Shown here: positions 17,213 to 27,029 of the stretch, piece by piece
Position numbering within the stretch: the first letter of the stretch is position 1
How the letters are laid out: the number at the start of each line of letters is the position of its first letter
Assembly: GCF_006538745.1 (NCBI RefSeq)
Contig: NZ_BJLR01000019.1
Location: 62,001 to 126,000, forward strand
Direction: 5' to 3'
Origin: Cellulomonas cellasea
Lineage (GTDB): Bacteria > Actinomycetota > Actinomycetes > Actinomycetales > Cellulomonadaceae
DNA: 64,000 nt
The notes under the pieces: model-generated
What the model was told of the DNA's origin: nothing
The model's database searches: none
Seen by the model: only the letters and a program-made list of their open reading frames with translations
Position numbers and translations under genes: made by a program

Positions 17213-17416
17213 TCAGAGCGGGCGGACCTGCTCCGCCTGCGGGCCCTTCGGACCCTGCGTGATCTCGAACTCCACGCGCTGACCCTCCTCGAGGGAGCGG
17301 TAGCCCTGCGTGTCGATGGCCGAGTAGTGGACGAAGACGTCGGCGCCGCCGCCGTCCTGGGCGATGAACCCGTAGCCCTTCTCAGCGTTGAACCACTTGA
17401 CAGCACCCTGTGCCAT
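17213..17416 (-). CDS. cspA: Cold-shock domain protein
   Basis: A 67-residue CspA-family single-stranded nucleic acid binding protein. It begins [18 protein letters not shown], containing RNP1 (KGYGFI), and has RNP2 (VFVHYSAI) and a C-terminal [13 protein letters not shown]. It acts as an RNA chaperone in the cytoplasm. ATG 17416 has AGAAGGA at good distance, so the 48 residues read upstream are leader, not protein. The 307-bp upstream gap (17417-17723) probably holds its promoter and a long 5' UTR, common for cold-shock genes. A TTGACC -35-like sequence lies at 17555-17560 on the minus strand, but no good -10 was found. Confidence 0.95.
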   Translation of the reverse strand: MAQGAVKWFNAEKGYGFIAQDGGGADVFVHYSAIDTQGYRSLEEGQRVEFEITQGPKGPQAEQVRPL

Positions 17417-17723
17417 GTTCTCGTCCTTCTGTTCCCACCGGTGACGACCGTGAGCCGTGCGCTCACGTCGTGCCGCAATGCCTTGTCCCACGTCCTGCAC
17501 CGGATGGACCAGCCACGCGGGCTGGCGGTGCCTCCACATCCCTGCGGGGGCGCCGGTCAAGCGTCAGTACGTCACTGCAACGCCCCCGATACTCTCACGC
17601 ACCCTCTTTCGAGCGCCATCGTTCATCGCCCTGAAAAGGGACGCACCGCGCAACGATCCGGTCACGGTTCGATGAGCGTCGTGCCACGCTCCGGCGACGT
17701 CCCCGACGGCCCCGCACGGTGCG

Positions 17724-19040
17724 TCAGAGCGCGATCCCGGGGTGCGCGGCGCGGGTCCGTGCCCGGCTCACGAGCAGCCCCACGACGCCGAGGACCCACG
17801 GCACCGCCATGAGCGCGAACGCCCAGCGGTACGCGTCGAGGTCCCGGTCGCCGCCCGGGGCGAGGACGTCGAGCGCCACGCCGATGGCAAGCATCGAGGC
17901 GAGGGCCGCGACGAAGCCGCCGGTGTTGACCAGCCCGGTCGCCGTGCCGAGGCGTGCCGGGGTGACGCAGCTGCGCGCGACGTCGAAGCCGATGAGCGAC
18001 GCGGGCCCGCCGACCGCGACGACGACCGAGAACGCCACGAGCACCCCGAGCGGCCGGGAGCCGGGCGGCCCGAGCACCGCGACCCAGGCGAGCGCGACGG
18101 CGACCGCGATCACGAGGGCGGTCCCGGTCCGGCGGCCCGGTCGCCGGGCGGCGAGCTCGCCGAGCAGCGGGCCGGAGACGATCGCCGCGACGACGTTGAC
18201 GCTCAGCAGCGCGCTCGCCTCGCCCGTCGTGCGGCCCTGCCCCTCGACGAAGAACGAGAACCCCCACAGCAGCACGACGACCTGCGAGCTGAACGGCGTG
18301 AGGAAGTGCACCCAGAACCCGAGCCACACCCCCGGCTCGCGCACGACCGCGCGCAGCGCTCCGCCGTCGGCGGGCCGGGGCGCTCGGGCGCGCAGCACCT
18401 CGGCGGCGGTGCGCTCACCCGCGGCGCCGGGACGACGCCGCCTGTGCGTGCGGCCCGCGTCGTCCGGGGAGTCGCGCACGAGCGAGGCGACGACGAGGGC
18501 GGCCGCGAGCCCGAGCACCGCGAGGCTGCCGAAGGCGGCACCCCAGCCGCGGCCGTGGAGCACGAGCACGAGCGGCACGGCCGACAGGATCTGCCCGAGC
18601 TGCCCGACCGCGCCCGTCACCTGCGTCAGCAGCGGGACGCGCCGCACCGGGAACCACGCGGGGATGAGCCGGATCACCGAGACGAACGTCATCGCGTCGC
18701 CGGCGCCCACGAGCACGCGACCGAGCAGCGCACCCGGCACCTCGGTCGCGAGCGCCAGGACGAGCTGACCGAGTCCCATGAGGACCGCGCCGCCGGCGAT
18801 CAGCAGGCGCGGACCGAGCCGGTCCAGCAGCACCCCGACGGGGATCTGCAGCCCGGCGTAGACCACGAGCTGCGCGACGGCGAAGGTCGCGAGCAGCGAC
18901 GCGCCCACGTCGAAGCGCTCGGTGGTCTCGAGCCCCGCGACGCCGAGCGACGAGCGGTTGAGCACCGCGACCACGTACGCCGCGAGCGCGACGCCCCAGA
19001 CGAGCAGGGCGCGCGACGACGAGGGGGCGGGGGTGCTCAC
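17724..19040 (-). CDS. MFS transporter
   Basis: A 438-residue major facilitator with about 12 membrane helices. The loop between helices 2 and 3 has the family pattern VGVLLDRLGPRLLIAGG, and FDVARSCVTPARLGTATGLVNTGGFVAAL resembles the second-half repeat. A charged cytoplasmic loop (DSPDDAGRTHRRRRPGAAG) separates the halves. The substrate cannot be told from sequence. I start at GTG 19040, which has GGAGGA upstream; the ~220 residues read before it are a shadow of the PAC2 gene. It is 71 bp downstream of PAC2 on the same strand and may be co-transcribed. Confidence 0.88.
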   Translation of the reverse strand: MSTPAPSSSRALLVWGVALAAYVVAVLNRSSLGVAGLETTERFDVGASLLATFAVAQLVVYAGLQIPVGVLLDRLGPRLLIAGGAVLMGLGQLVLALATEVPGALLGRVLVGAGDAMTFVSVIRLIPAWFPVRRVPLLTQVTGAVGQLGQILSAVPLVLVLHGRGWGAAFGSLAVLGLAAALVVASLVRDSPDDAGRTHRRRRPGAAGERTAAEVLRARAPRPADGGALRAVVREPGVWLGFWVHFLTPFSSQVVVLLWGFSFFVEGQGRTTGEASALLSVNVVAAIVSGPLLGELAARRPGRRTGTALVIAVAVALAWVAVLGPPGSRPLGVLVAFSVVVAVGGPASLIGFDVARSCVTPARLGTATGLVNTGGFVAALASMLAIGVALDVLAPGGDRDLDAYRWAFALMAVPWVLGVVGLLVSRARTRAAHPGIAL

Positions 19041-19111
19041 GAGGGTCCATCCTCCCCCGCCGCGGGTCGGGGCCCGCGCACCGGTGACGTCCGGGCGAGC
19101 CCCTCCCCGGG

Positions 19112-20047
19112 TCAGGCGGCCGGGCCGTCCTCGCTGTTCTCGGCGAGGAACCGCTCGAACTCCGCGCCGAGCTCGTCGGCCGTCGGCAGCTGCGTCGTCT
19201 CCGCGAGCAGGCCCGTGCGCCCGAGGTTGCGGGCGAACGCGTCGTACTGCTCCTCGAGCGCGTGCACGACGGCGGCGACCTCCTCGGACCCGCTGACCTG
19301 GCGGTCGATCTCCTCGCTCGTCTCCTCGGCGGTCGCCGTGAGCGCGCCGACCTTGAGCTCGAGCCCCGTCGCGCGCTCGACGTTCTGCAGCGCCGCGATG
19401 CTGGCCTGCGGGAACGCGGACTGCGCGAGGTAGTGCGGGACGTGCACGGCGAAGCCCATCGCGTCGTGCCCCGACTCCCCGAGGCGCATCTCGAGCAGCG
19501 CGCTCGCGCTCGCCGGGACCTGGACGGTCCCGAACCACGACGGGTGGTCCGCGACGAGCTCGGGGCGCGTGCCGTGCGCGGTTACCGACAGCGGACGGGT
19601 GTGCGGGATGCCCATGGGGATCCCGTGCACGCCGACCGTCAGCGGGACGTCGAACCGCTCGACGAGCTGGCGGACCGCCGCGGCGAACCGCTCCCACTGC
19701 ACGTCCGGCTCGACGCCGTGCATGAGCAGGAACGGCACGCCCGCGCTGTCGCGCACGAGGTCGACGACGAGCTCGGGCTCGGCGTAGTGGCTCCAGGTCG
19801 TGGAGTCGAACGTCATCGTGGGCCGGCGCGACCGGTAGTCCAGCAGCTGGTCGACGTCGAACGTGGCGAGGCGCGCCGTCGTGAGCTCGTCGGTCAGGTG
19901 GGCGGCGGCGAGCTGGCCCGCGTTGCCGGCGTCGACGAAGCCGCGCAGGGCGTGCACCAGGACGGGCCCGGTCCCACCTGCGGACCGCGCCTCGACCTCG
20001 GCCGCGACCGCGGGGTCGACACCGTAGATCTCGCTCGGGTCGAGCAT
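19112..20047 (-). CDS. PAC2 family protein (proteasome-assembly-chaperone-like)
   Basis: A 311-residue PAC2-family protein. It starts MLDPSEIYGVD, then VLVHALRGFVDAGNAGQLAAAHL, LLDYRSRRPTMTFDSTTWSHY, FLLMHGVEPDVQWERFAAAVRQLVERF and VGVHGIPMGIPHTRPLSVTAHGTRPEL, the segments normally conserved in actinobacterial members. The C-terminal ~90 residues are helical and acidic. PAC2 proteins in eukaryotes help assemble the 20S proteasome; the bacterial role is not established. I see no proteasome genes in the window. ATG 20047 has a GTGAGGA site upstream. Confidence 0.85.
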   Translation of the reverse strand: MLDPSEIYGVDPAVAAEVEARSAGGTGPVLVHALRGFVDAGNAGQLAAAHLTDELTTARLATFDVDQLLDYRSRRPTMTFDSTTWSHYAEPELVVDLVRDSAGVPFLLMHGVEPDVQWERFAAAVRQLVERFDVPLTVGVHGIPMGIPHTRPLSVTAHGTRPELVADHPSWFGTVQVPASASALLEMRLGESGHDAMGFAVHVPHYLAQSAFPQASIAALQNVERATGLELKVGALTATAEETSEEIDRQVSGSEEVAAVVHALEEQYDAFARNLGRTGLLAETTQLPTADELGAEFERFLAENSEDGPAA

Positions 20048-20170
20048 GGGGTCCTCACTCTCGTCGGTGCTCAGCGTGCGTTCACGTGGTCGTCGGTGCG
20101 GGCCGCGGTGGGCGGCCCGGACCGTCGTCCGTCACAACACACGCGGGCGCCGCACTCTTCCCGGCGCGGC

Positions 20171-20608
20171 TCAGCGCGTCGGGAGGCGGACCACCGAGAC
20201 GAAGAACTCGTCGATCTGCCGCACGACGTCGATGAACCGCTCGAAGTCGACGGGCTTCGTGACGTAGGCGTTGGCGTGCAGCGAGTAGCTGCGCAGCACG
20301 TCCTCCTCCGACTCCGACGTCGTCAGCACGACGACCGGGATCGAGCGGAGGTGCTCGTCCTGCTTGAGCGCCTGCAGCACCTCGCGACCGTCCATCCGGG
20401 GGAGGTTGAGGTCGAGCAGGATGAGGTCCGGCGTCGGGACGTCGGCGTACTCGCCCTCCTTGCGCAGGTAGGCCAGCGCGCTGACGCCGTCCGAGACGAC
20501 CGCGAGCCGGTTCGCGACCTTGTTGTCCTCGAACGCCTCGCGCGTCATGAGGACGTCGCCCGGGTCGTCCTCGACCAGCAGGACGTCGATGATCTTGGTG
20601 GAAGACAT
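20171..20608 (-). CDS. Single-domain response regulator (Rcp1-like)
   Basis: A 145-residue receiver domain with no output domain. It shows the acidic pair [18 protein letters not shown], the phospho-acceptor in [13 protein letters not shown], the Thr in [13 protein letters not shown] and the Lys in [10 protein letters not shown]. The VEDDPGD...AF and NLPRMDG features resemble regulators paired with phytochrome-type or CHASE3 histidine kinases. ATG 20608 has GGAG at 5 nt. It is 35 bp downstream of the histidine kinase and surely part of the same operon, so phosphotransfer from that kinase is the simplest model. Confidence 0.92.
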   Translation of the reverse strand: MSSTKIIDVLLVEDDPGDVLMTREAFEDNKVANRLAVVSDGVSALAYLRKEGEYADVPTPDLILLDLNLPRMDGREVLQALKQDEHLRSIPVVVLTTSESEEDVLRSYSLHANAYVTKPVDFERFIDVVRQIDEFFVSVVRLPTR

Positions 20609-20643
20609 CGCCACTCCGTTCCGTTCCGCCCGGTGCCGGGCGC

Positions 20644-22218
20644 TCAGTCCTCGGCCCGGACGACCTGGGGCAGCGTCCAGCGGACGGCGGTGCCCTGCTC
20701 GGCCTGCGGCTCGATCCAGATGCGACCGCCGTGGTGCTCGACGATCTTCTTGCACAGCGCGAGCCCGATCCCGGTGCCGTCGTAGACGTCCTTCGCGTGC
20801 AGCCGCTGGAAGATGACGAACACCCGCTCCGCGTACTGCGCGTCGATGCCGATCCCGTTGTCCCGGCACTCGAGCTCCCAGGATTCTGCCACCTCCCGCG
20901 CGCCGAGATGGATCAGGGGCGGTTCGTCCGGTCGCCGGAACTTGATGGCGTTGCCGACGAGGTTCTGCAGCAGCTGGACGAGTAGGGCGCGCTCGCCGCG
21001 CACGACCGGCAGCTCGTCACGCGTGATGACGGCACCCGACTCGTCGACGGCCTCGCTCAGGTTGCCGAGCGCGTCGTCGAGCGCCTCGCCGAGGTCGACG
21101 TCGACCGGCTCGCCGACCATCCGCCCGACGCGCGAGAACCCGAGGAGGTCCTGGATCAGCTGCTGCATGCGCTTCGCCCCGTCGACCGCGAAGCCGATGT
21201 ACTGGTCCGCGCGGTCGTCGAGCTGCCCGCCGTAGCGCTTCTGCAGGAGCTGGGTGAAGCTCGCGATCTTGCGCAGCGGCTCCTGCAGGTCGTGCGACGC
21301 GACGTAGGCGAACTGCTCGAGGTCGCGGTTGGAGCGCCGCAGCTCCTCGGCCTGCTCGGTGAGCTGCTCGTGGGCCGCGGCGATCTCCGCGGACGACGCC
21401 CGGAGCGCGCCGAGCTGCGCGACGAGCGCGACGCGCATGCTCTCGACGTCCGCGGCGAGGTCGGCGATCTCCCCCGGCCCCGTCGACAGCACGGGGTGGT
21501 CGAGCTCGCCCGAGCTCACGGCGCGGGCGTCCGCGGCGAGGGCGGCGAGCGGCGCGGCGATCCACCGGCGCAGGAGCACGGAGAGCGCGACCCCGACCGC
21601 GACGGCCGACACCGACAGGACCACGAGCGCGGCCGCGACGAGCCGCGTCCACATCGTCAGCTCGTCGACCGCTCCGCGGCGTTCCGCGCGGAGCACGTCG
21701 AGGTAGTGCTCGACGGCGGTGCGCGTCTCCTCGAACAGCACGCGTCCGCGCTCGATGTCCTCGGTGCTCACCGACCCCGTGCCGCGCAGGTCGACCGCCT
21801 CGATCGCGGGGGCGGCGAACTCGCGCTCCCAGCGCGCCGCGGCCTGCGACGCGGTGCGGGCGGCCCGGGTGACCTCGGGGGTCACGATGTCGCGCTCGGT
21901 CTCCTCCTCGAGCTCGACGAACGTCGCCGACCCCGTCGCGCGCTCGAACGGCTCGAGCGTCACCGCGTCGCCCGTCAGCGCGTACCCGCGCACGGCCGTC
22001 TCGGCGTCGACCAGCCGCGTGTACGCGGCCTCGGCGCGGGTCACCGCGAGGAAGTAGGTCTCGGTCACGTCGTGCTGGCGGTCGATCATGCGCTCGACCG
22101 CGAGCCCGGAGACCAGGACGACGACGCCGAGCAGGACGCCCGCGAGCGCAAGGGTGCGGGACAGCCGCTGGCGCAGCGTCGTGCCGGCCATCCGGATCCG
22201 GCCCGTGGCCGCGCTCAC
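20644..22218 (-). CDS. CHASE3-HAMP sensor histidine kinase
   Basis: A 524-residue membrane kinase. It has a first helix (about residues 20-40), a CHASE3-type extracytoplasmic helical sensor (with [12 protein letters not shown]), a second helix near residue 190 and a HAMP segment. A coiled coil ([27 protein letters not shown]) leads to the H-box [14 protein letters not shown] (His309) and an HATPase domain with N (LVGNAIKF), G1 (DNGIGID) and G2 (GTGIGLAL) boxes. GTG 22218 overlaps the phosphatase gene stop (GTGA). The [10 protein letters not shown] type is that of bacteriophytochrome-like kinases. With its neighbours it forms a phosphatase-kinase-regulator set; the signal is unknown. Confidence 0.92.
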   Translation of the reverse strand: MSAATGRIRMAGTTLRQRLSRTLALAGVLLGVVVLVSGLAVERMIDRQHDVTETYFLAVTRAEAAYTRLVDAETAVRGYALTGDAVTLEPFERATGSATFVELEEETERDIVTPEVTRAARTASQAAARWEREFAAPAIEAVDLRGTGSVSTEDIERGRVLFEETRTAVEHYLDVLRAERRGAVDELTMWTRLVAAALVVLSVSAVAVGVALSVLLRRWIAAPLAALAADARAVSSGELDHPVLSTGPGEIADLAADVESMRVALVAQLGALRASSAEIAAAHEQLTEQAEELRRSNRDLEQFAYVASHDLQEPLRKIASFTQLLQKRYGGQLDDRADQYIGFAVDGAKRMQQLIQDLLGFSRVGRMVGEPVDVDLGEALDDALGNLSEAVDESGAVITRDELPVVRGERALLVQLLQNLVGNAIKFRRPDEPPLIHLGAREVAESWELECRDNGIGIDAQYAERVFVIFQRLHAKDVYDGTGIGLALCKKIVEHHGGRIWIEPQAEQGTAVRWTLPQVVRAED

Positions 22219-23438
22219 GCGCCGCGACCCAGGACGACCACGGCGGTGTCGTCGACGAGCTCTCCCCCGTGGATGAGCCGGACCTGCTGCAGCACGTGGT
22301 CGACGAGGTCGAGGCGGCCGCTCGCGAGGGTCGCGTCGACGACGGCCAGGAGGCCCGCCTTCCCGACGCGCTCGCGCCCGCCGCCGACGGTGGCCTCGAG
22401 CACGCCGTCGGTGTAGAGCATGACCCGCCACGCCTCGCCGAGCTCGAGGTGGCACGGGTCCCAGCCGCCGCTCACGGGCACGCCGAGCGCCCGCCCGCGC
22501 AGGTGGTTCGGCAGGGTCGTCGACGGCGGCCCGAGCAGGATCGGCACGGGGTGCCCCGCGAGGTACAGGTCCGCGGAGGTGCCGTCGGGCGACACCGCGA
22601 CCATCGAGACGGTCGTGAAGACCTCGGGACGCGAGCGCTCGGCGACCAGCACGCGCTCGAGCAGACCGAGGATCGCGTCGGTGGGCGTGTCGGCGAGCAC
22701 GAGCGTGCGCCACGCCGTCCGGAGGGTCGCACCGAGCGCCGCCTCGTCGGGCCCGTGGCCGCACACGTCGCCGACCATCGCGAGCACGCGCCCGTCGGTG
22801 CACTCGACGACGTCGTAGAAGTCGCCGCCGAGCAGGCCGTCACGCCCCGCGCGGTAGCCGACCTGGACCTCGATCCGGGCGTCGTGCACGAGCGGGTTGG
22901 GCAGCAGCGCGCGCTCGAGGCGCGTCATCTCGTTGGCGCGCACGAGGCTGCGGTACAGCGCGCGGTCGGTGTCCTCGAGCCGGCGCCGCTGCACGGCGTA
23001 GCGCACGGACCGGCCGAGGAGCTCGCCGTCGACCTCGCCCTTGACGAGGTAGTCCTGCGCCCCGGCGGCGACGGCACGCACGCCGACGTCGGTCCCCGAC
23101 AGCCCCGTGAGCACGACGACCGCGGGCGCGCCGGCGGCGAGCAGCCGGTCGAGCGCGCCGAGGCCCATCGCGTCCGGCAGTCCCAGGTCGAGCAGCACGC
23201 AGTCGACGTCGAGGCGCTCGACGGCCTCGTCGAGCGTGCGGACCCACGTGAGGTCGACGTCGAGGCCCGCGTCCTGGAAGTGCTCATCGACGAGCAGCGC
23301 GTCGCCGTCGTCGTCCTCGACGAGCAGGACCCGGATGCGCGGGTCCCGGGCGTCGCCCACGAGCAGGCCGGCCGGCGCGGCGTCGCGCCCGGGGAGCACG
23401 AGGGCACCGTCGGGCGCTCCGGTGCTGTGCGTGGTCAC
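22215..23438 (-). CDS. Receiver-PP2C (SpoIIE/RsbU-type) phosphatase
   Basis: A 407-residue two-domain regulator. The N-terminal receiver (about residues 35-150) has VLLVEDDDGDALLVDEHF, CVLLDLGLPDAMG and DYLVKGEVDGE. A coiled linker leads to the PP2C/SpoIIE phosphatase domain (about 190-405) with metal-ligand motifs GGDFYDVVE, GDVCGHGPDEA and DDTAVVVL. Such proteins dephosphorylate anti-sigma factor antagonists in partner-switching systems. No anti-sigma or antagonist gene is visible here, so the target must be elsewhere. It is the first gene of the kinase operon. A 286-bp divergent gap separates it from helD. Confidence 0.9.
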   Translation of the reverse strand: MTTHSTGAPDGALVLPGRDAAPAGLLVGDARDPRIRVLLVEDDDGDALLVDEHFQDAGLDVDLTWVRTLDEAVERLDVDCVLLDLGLPDAMGLGALDRLLAAGAPAVVVLTGLSGTDVGVRAVAAGAQDYLVKGEVDGELLGRSVRYAVQRRRLEDTDRALYRSLVRANEMTRLERALLPNPLVHDARIEVQVGYRAGRDGLLGGDFYDVVECTDGRVLAMVGDVCGHGPDEAALGATLRTAWRTLVLADTPTDAILGLLERVLVAERSRPEVFTTVSMVAVSPDGTSADLYLAGHPVPILLGPPSTTLPNHLRGRALGVPVSGGWDPCHLELGEAWRVMLYTDGVLEATVGGGRERVGKAGLLAVVDATLASGRLDLVDHVLQQVRLIHGGELVDDTAVVVLGRGA

Positions 23439-23621
23439 GCAGGGTCCTCTCGTCGGGCGGGCGTGGGGCAGCCTAGGGCCGGGCGGGGACCCCCGCGCAC
23501 CCGGACGGGGTGAACACGGTGGCCGGGCGTGGGACGGACGCGGGGCCGGCCGACGGCGGGCGCGGGCCGCACGGGGGGTCCGCCGCGGCGGACGCCGTGC
23601 ACCGCACCGGCGTCGGGGGCG

Positions 23622-23627
23622 GATAAT
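23622..23627 (+). promoter_or_regulatory. -10-like element upstream of helD
   Basis: GATAAT at 23622-23627 is the best -10 match in the 286-bp gap before helD and would give a leader of about 90 nt. No good -35 stands at the right distance. I looked for the rifamycin-associated inverted repeat known upstream of some helicase-type resistance genes and did not find it. Confidence 0.4.
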
Positions 23628-23724
23628 GGACGGCCGCTCGCGCCGCCGCGCGGGCGACCCGGAACCCGAGCCCCGCCGCGCACGCCCGCGCGCGGGAGCG
23701 GGGACCTCGTGGACAGGAGCGCAC

Positions 23725-26010
23725 GTGGCGGGGATCGAGTCGGAGCTGCGCCGTGAGCAGGAGACGGTCGACGGCCTCTACGGACGCCTGGACGCGCTGC
23801 GCGCGCAGACCCGCGAACGGCTCGCCGACGTGCGACGCGGCGGCCCCTCGGGCTCGCCCCAGAACCGCAGCGAGCGCGACGCGTTCGCGACGCTGTACGA
23901 GGACCGCCTCGCCCAGCTCGAGGCGGTCGAGGACCGGCTGGCGTTCGGCCGCCTCGACCTGTCCGACGGCGACGCCCGCTACATCGGCCGGATCGGCCTG
24001 ACGGACGACGAGCACGCCTCGATGCTCACCGACTGGCGCGCGCCGGCCGCGCAGGCGTTCTACCGCGCCACGGCCGCGCAGCCCGACGGCGTCGTGCGCC
24101 GCCGGCACCTCGTGACGCGGGGCCGGGCGGTCACCGGCGTCGAGGACGAGGTGCTCGACCTCGACGTGCTGGCCTCGGCGGACGGCCTCGACGCGGACCA
24201 GCGCGAGCGCCTCATCGGGGGCCTCTCGGGCGAGGGCGCGCTGCTCGCCGCGCTCGCCGCGGGTCGCACGGGCCGGATGGGCGACATCGTCGCGACGATC
24301 CAGGCCGAGCAGGACACGATCATCCGCTCGGACCTCCACGGCGCGCTCGTGGTCCAGGGCGGCCCGGGCACCGGCAAGACCGCCGTGGCGCTGCACCGCG
24401 CCGCCTATCTGCTGTACGCGCACCGGCGGACGCTCGAGCGCTCGGGCGTGCTGCTCATCGGCCCGAGCCGGACGTTCCTGCGGTACATCGACCAGGTGCT
24501 CCCCTCGCTCGGCGAGACGGGCGTGGTCACCACGACGATCTCCGAGCTCTTCCCGGGCGTCGCCGCGGACGGCGCCGAGGACGAGGCGGCCGCCGAGATC
24601 AAGGGCCGGGCGCTGATGGCGCGGGTCGTCGAGCGGGCGGTGCGTCAGCGCGAGCGGGTCCCCCGCGAGGCGACCGAGGTCCGCATCGACGGGCGGACCG
24701 TCGTCGTGACGCCGTCCGACGTGCAGTCGGCGATCGCGCGCGCCCGCCGCGGCCACCGCCCGCACAACCAGGCCCGGGTCGCGTTCGTGCGGGACATGCT
24801 CGGCCGGCTCGCCGCGCAGTACGTCGAGCAGCTGGGGTGGGAGGTCCCGCCCGACGAGCGCGGGGAGATCGTCGAGGAGCTCCGCACGACGCGCGAGGTG
24901 CGCATCGCGCTCAACCTCGCGTGGATGCCGCTCACGCCGCAGGGCCTCGTGACGGACCTGCTGACCAAGCCGGCCCGGCTCGCCGCCGCGGCGCCCGAGC
25001 TGTCCCGACGCGAGCGCGACCTCCTCCTGCGGGACCGCGACGCGCCGTGGACCCCCGCCGACGTGCCGCTGCTCGACGAGGCCGCGGAGCTCCTGGGCGA
25101 GGACGACCAGGCGGCGCGCGCCCAGGAGCGCGCCGACGCGGCCCGTCGCTCGGCCGAGGTCGACTACGCCCGGCGCGTCCTGCAGTCGTCGGGCAACGAC
25201 GGGCTCGTGTCCGCCGAGCTGCTCGCGGACCGGTTCGCGAGCAGCGGGCCTCGGCTGACCACCGCGGAGCGCGCGGCGGCGGACCGGACGTGGACGTACG
25301 GTCACGTCGTCGTCGACGAGGCGCAGGAGCTGTCCGCGATGGCGTGGCGCATGCTCGTGCGGAGGGTGCCGACGCGCTCGATGACGATCGTGGGCGACGT
25401 CGCGCAGACCACCGCCCGGGCCGGCGCCCGACGCTGGGCGGACATGCTCGACCCGGTCCTGCGCACGTCGTGGCGCCTGTCCGAGCTCACCGTGAACTAC
25501 CGCACGCCGGCGGCGGTCGCCGATGCCGCCCAGCGCATGGCGCGCGCGGCGCGGCTGCCGGTGAGCACCCTCACGTCGGCCCGCGAGGTCCCCGACGCGC
25601 TGCGCTTCGCGCACGTCGGCCCGGAGGACCTCGCCCGGGTGGCCGCCGACGAGGTGCGCGCGGCGCTCGCCGTCGTCGGGGACGCGTCGGGCGGCGGGCG
25701 CGTCGCCGTGCTCGGCACCGCGGACGCGCTGGTGGACGTGCGGGCCGCGCTCGACTCGGTGGGCCTCACGCCGGACACGGCGGAGGTGCGGGCCGGGTCC
25801 CGGGCTGCGGACCTCGACGCACCGCTGTCGCTGCTGACCCCGCGCGAGGCCAAGGGCCTCGAGTTCGACGTCGTCGTCCTGCTCGAGCCGGCCGACGTGC
25901 TCGCCGCGAGCGCGGGCGACCTGTACGTCGCGATGACCCGGCCGACGCGCGCGCTGCGCGTCGTGCACGCCGCGCCGCTGCCGCGCGGCCTGGACGCCGA
26001 GCGGGACTGA
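23725..26010 (+). CDS. helD: HelD-like RNA polymerase-associated helicase
   Basis: A 761-residue UvrD/Rep-superfamily ATPase. It has the HelD architecture: an N-terminal coiled arm (ESELRREQETVDGLYGRLDALRAQTRERLADV), Walker A GGPGTGKTAVALHRAAYLLY (about residues 211-230), VVDEAQELSAMAWRML as Walker B, SMTIVGDVAQTT, and C-terminal LLTPREAKGLEFDVVVLLEP with VAMTRPTRALRVVH. HelD proteins enter RNA polymerase channels and recycle stalled polymerase; some actinobacterial forms give rifamycin tolerance. GTG 23725 has AGGAG at about 6-7 nt; the long upstream frame is a shadow. It stands alone and converges with the zinc protease gene. Confidence 0.9.
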   Translation: MAGIESELRREQETVDGLYGRLDALRAQTRERLADVRRGGPSGSPQNRSERDAFATLYEDRLAQLEAVEDRLAFGRLDLSDGDARYIGRIGLTDDEHASMLTDWRAPAAQAFYRATAAQPDGVVRRRHLVTRGRAVTGVEDEVLDLDVLASADGLDADQRERLIGGLSGEGALLAALAAGRTGRMGDIVATIQAEQDTIIRSDLHGALVVQGGPGTGKTAVALHRAAYLLYAHRRTLERSGVLLIGPSRTFLRYIDQVLPSLGETGVVTTTISELFPGVAADGAEDEAAAEIKGRALMARVVERAVRQRERVPREATEVRIDGRTVVVTPSDVQSAIARARRGHRPHNQARVAFVRDMLGRLAAQYVEQLGWEVPPDERGEIVEELRTTREVRIALNLAWMPLTPQGLVTDLLTKPARLAAAAPELSRRERDLLLRDRDAPWTPADVPLLDEAAELLGEDDQAARAQERADAARRSAEVDYARRVLQSSGNDGLVSAELLADRFASSGPRLTTAERAAADRTWTYGHVVVDEAQELSAMAWRMLVRRVPTRSMTIVGDVAQTTARAGARRWADMLDPVLRTSWRLSELTVNYRTPAAVADAAQRMARAARLPVSTLTSAREVPDALRFAHVGPEDLARVAADEVRAALAVVGDASGGGRVAVLGTADALVDVRAALDSVGLTPDTAEVRAGSRAADLDAPLSLLTPREAKGLEFDVVVLLEPADVLAASAGDLYVAMTRPTRALRVVHAAPLPRGLDAERD

Positions 26011-26028
26011 GCCGCGCCGACGAGAGGC

Positions 26029-26898
26029 TCAGGCGCCGTCGCAGGCGACCTGGCCGACCCGCGCGAGGCCCGCGAGGTCGCCCTGGCCGAGGTCCGTGCG
26101 GGCGCCGGTGACGGGCGCCATGAGCTCGTCGGGCGTGTCGACGTGGTCGAGCCCGACGACGTGCGCGAGCTCGTGGACGACGACGGCGCGGGCCCGCGCG
26201 TAGCCGTCGGGTCCCGCGAGGATGGCCGTGAGGTCGGGCCCGTCGAGCAGCACGCGCCCGCCGGCGAGGAACTGCGAGCGACCGTCGGCGCCGGGCACGA
26301 CGGAGGCGCCGCCGAGGCCCGCGGTCGGGCCGCCGAGCTCGGGGTGGACGGTCTCGTCGGACCACGCGAGCAGCACCGGCGCCCACCCGTCGCCGTACCG
26401 GGCCTGGACGAGGGGACGCTCGAGATCGGGCTCCTCGCTCGTGAGCCCGGCGTCGACGAAGGTGAGCCCTGTCGCGGCGGCGATCTGGGCGACCGAGTCC
26501 GCGACCAGCTGGGCGCCCACGGCCGGCGCGCCGTCGGGGCGCACGACGTACCGGATGGGCCGGCACGGGTCGAAGCCGACCGGCTCCCCCGTCGGCCCCT
26601 CGTGCAGGAAGGCGTACGAGCCGGAGGTCGTCACGGGCACGGGCGGACGCGGCCGGACGGCGCCCTCGACGGGCGCGGGCACGGACACCAGGCGCCCCTC
26701 GACCGAGACCATCGCCCGCGGCGGCGCGAGCCCGATCACCGGCTCGAGCGCCCCCCGCTGCCACGCGAGCGCCGTGAGGGTCGCGACGAGCACCACGAGG
26801 AAGCCGGGGTGCAGCACGCGTCGACGCGTCGCGACGGGCTCGCCGGACCGGGCGAGACGCGCTGCGCGGCGACGGTACCGCCACATCGACAGGCTCAC
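26029..26898 (-). CDS. Membrane-anchored matrixin-like zinc metalloprotease
   Basis: A 289-residue protein with a basic N-terminus, one membrane anchor (about residues 29-46: HPGFLVVLVATLTALAW) and an extracytoplasmic domain. It ends with the extended zinc motif HELAHVVGLDHV (His242, His246, His252) and a Met-turn-like DELMAPV, the metzincin pattern. An earlier segment FDPCRPIRYVVRPDGAP resembles the start of bacterial matrixin-like peptidase domains. The substrate is unknown. The gene converges with helD, only 18 bp apart, and diverges from serA. GTG 26898 is the only reasonable start before the anchor. Confidence 0.82.
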   Translation of the reverse strand: MSLSMWRYRRRAARLARSGEPVATRRRVLHPGFLVVLVATLTALAWQRGALEPVIGLAPPRAMVSVEGRLVSVPAPVEGAVRPRPPVPVTTSGSYAFLHEGPTGEPVGFDPCRPIRYVVRPDGAPAVGAQLVADSVAQIAAATGLTFVDAGLTSEEPDLERPLVQARYGDGWAPVLLAWSDETVHPELGGPTAGLGGASVVPGADGRSQFLAGGRVLLDGPDLTAILAGPDGYARARAVVVHELAHVVGLDHVDTPDELMAPVTGARTDLGQGDLAGLARVGQVACDGA

Positions 26899-27029
26899 GC
26901 CGCGAGTCTGTCAAGGCCGCCGGGGACGCGCGTGCCGCATCACGGGTGAAGCGGCTGCCCACAGGGGTGAAAGTGTCCGAGGGACGGGACCGGCTTGGAC
27001 GCCTCCGGCCCGGGGAGCACCATGGGGGC

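Noticed and set aside
17417-17723. N-terminally extended CspA and small plus-strand ORFs
   Set aside because: The standard CspA start has a good ribosome-binding site; the upstream part fits a 5' UTR.
23439-23724. Rifamycin-associated element upstream of helD
   Set aside because: The known inverted-repeat pattern was not found; only a weak -10 (GATAAT) is present.
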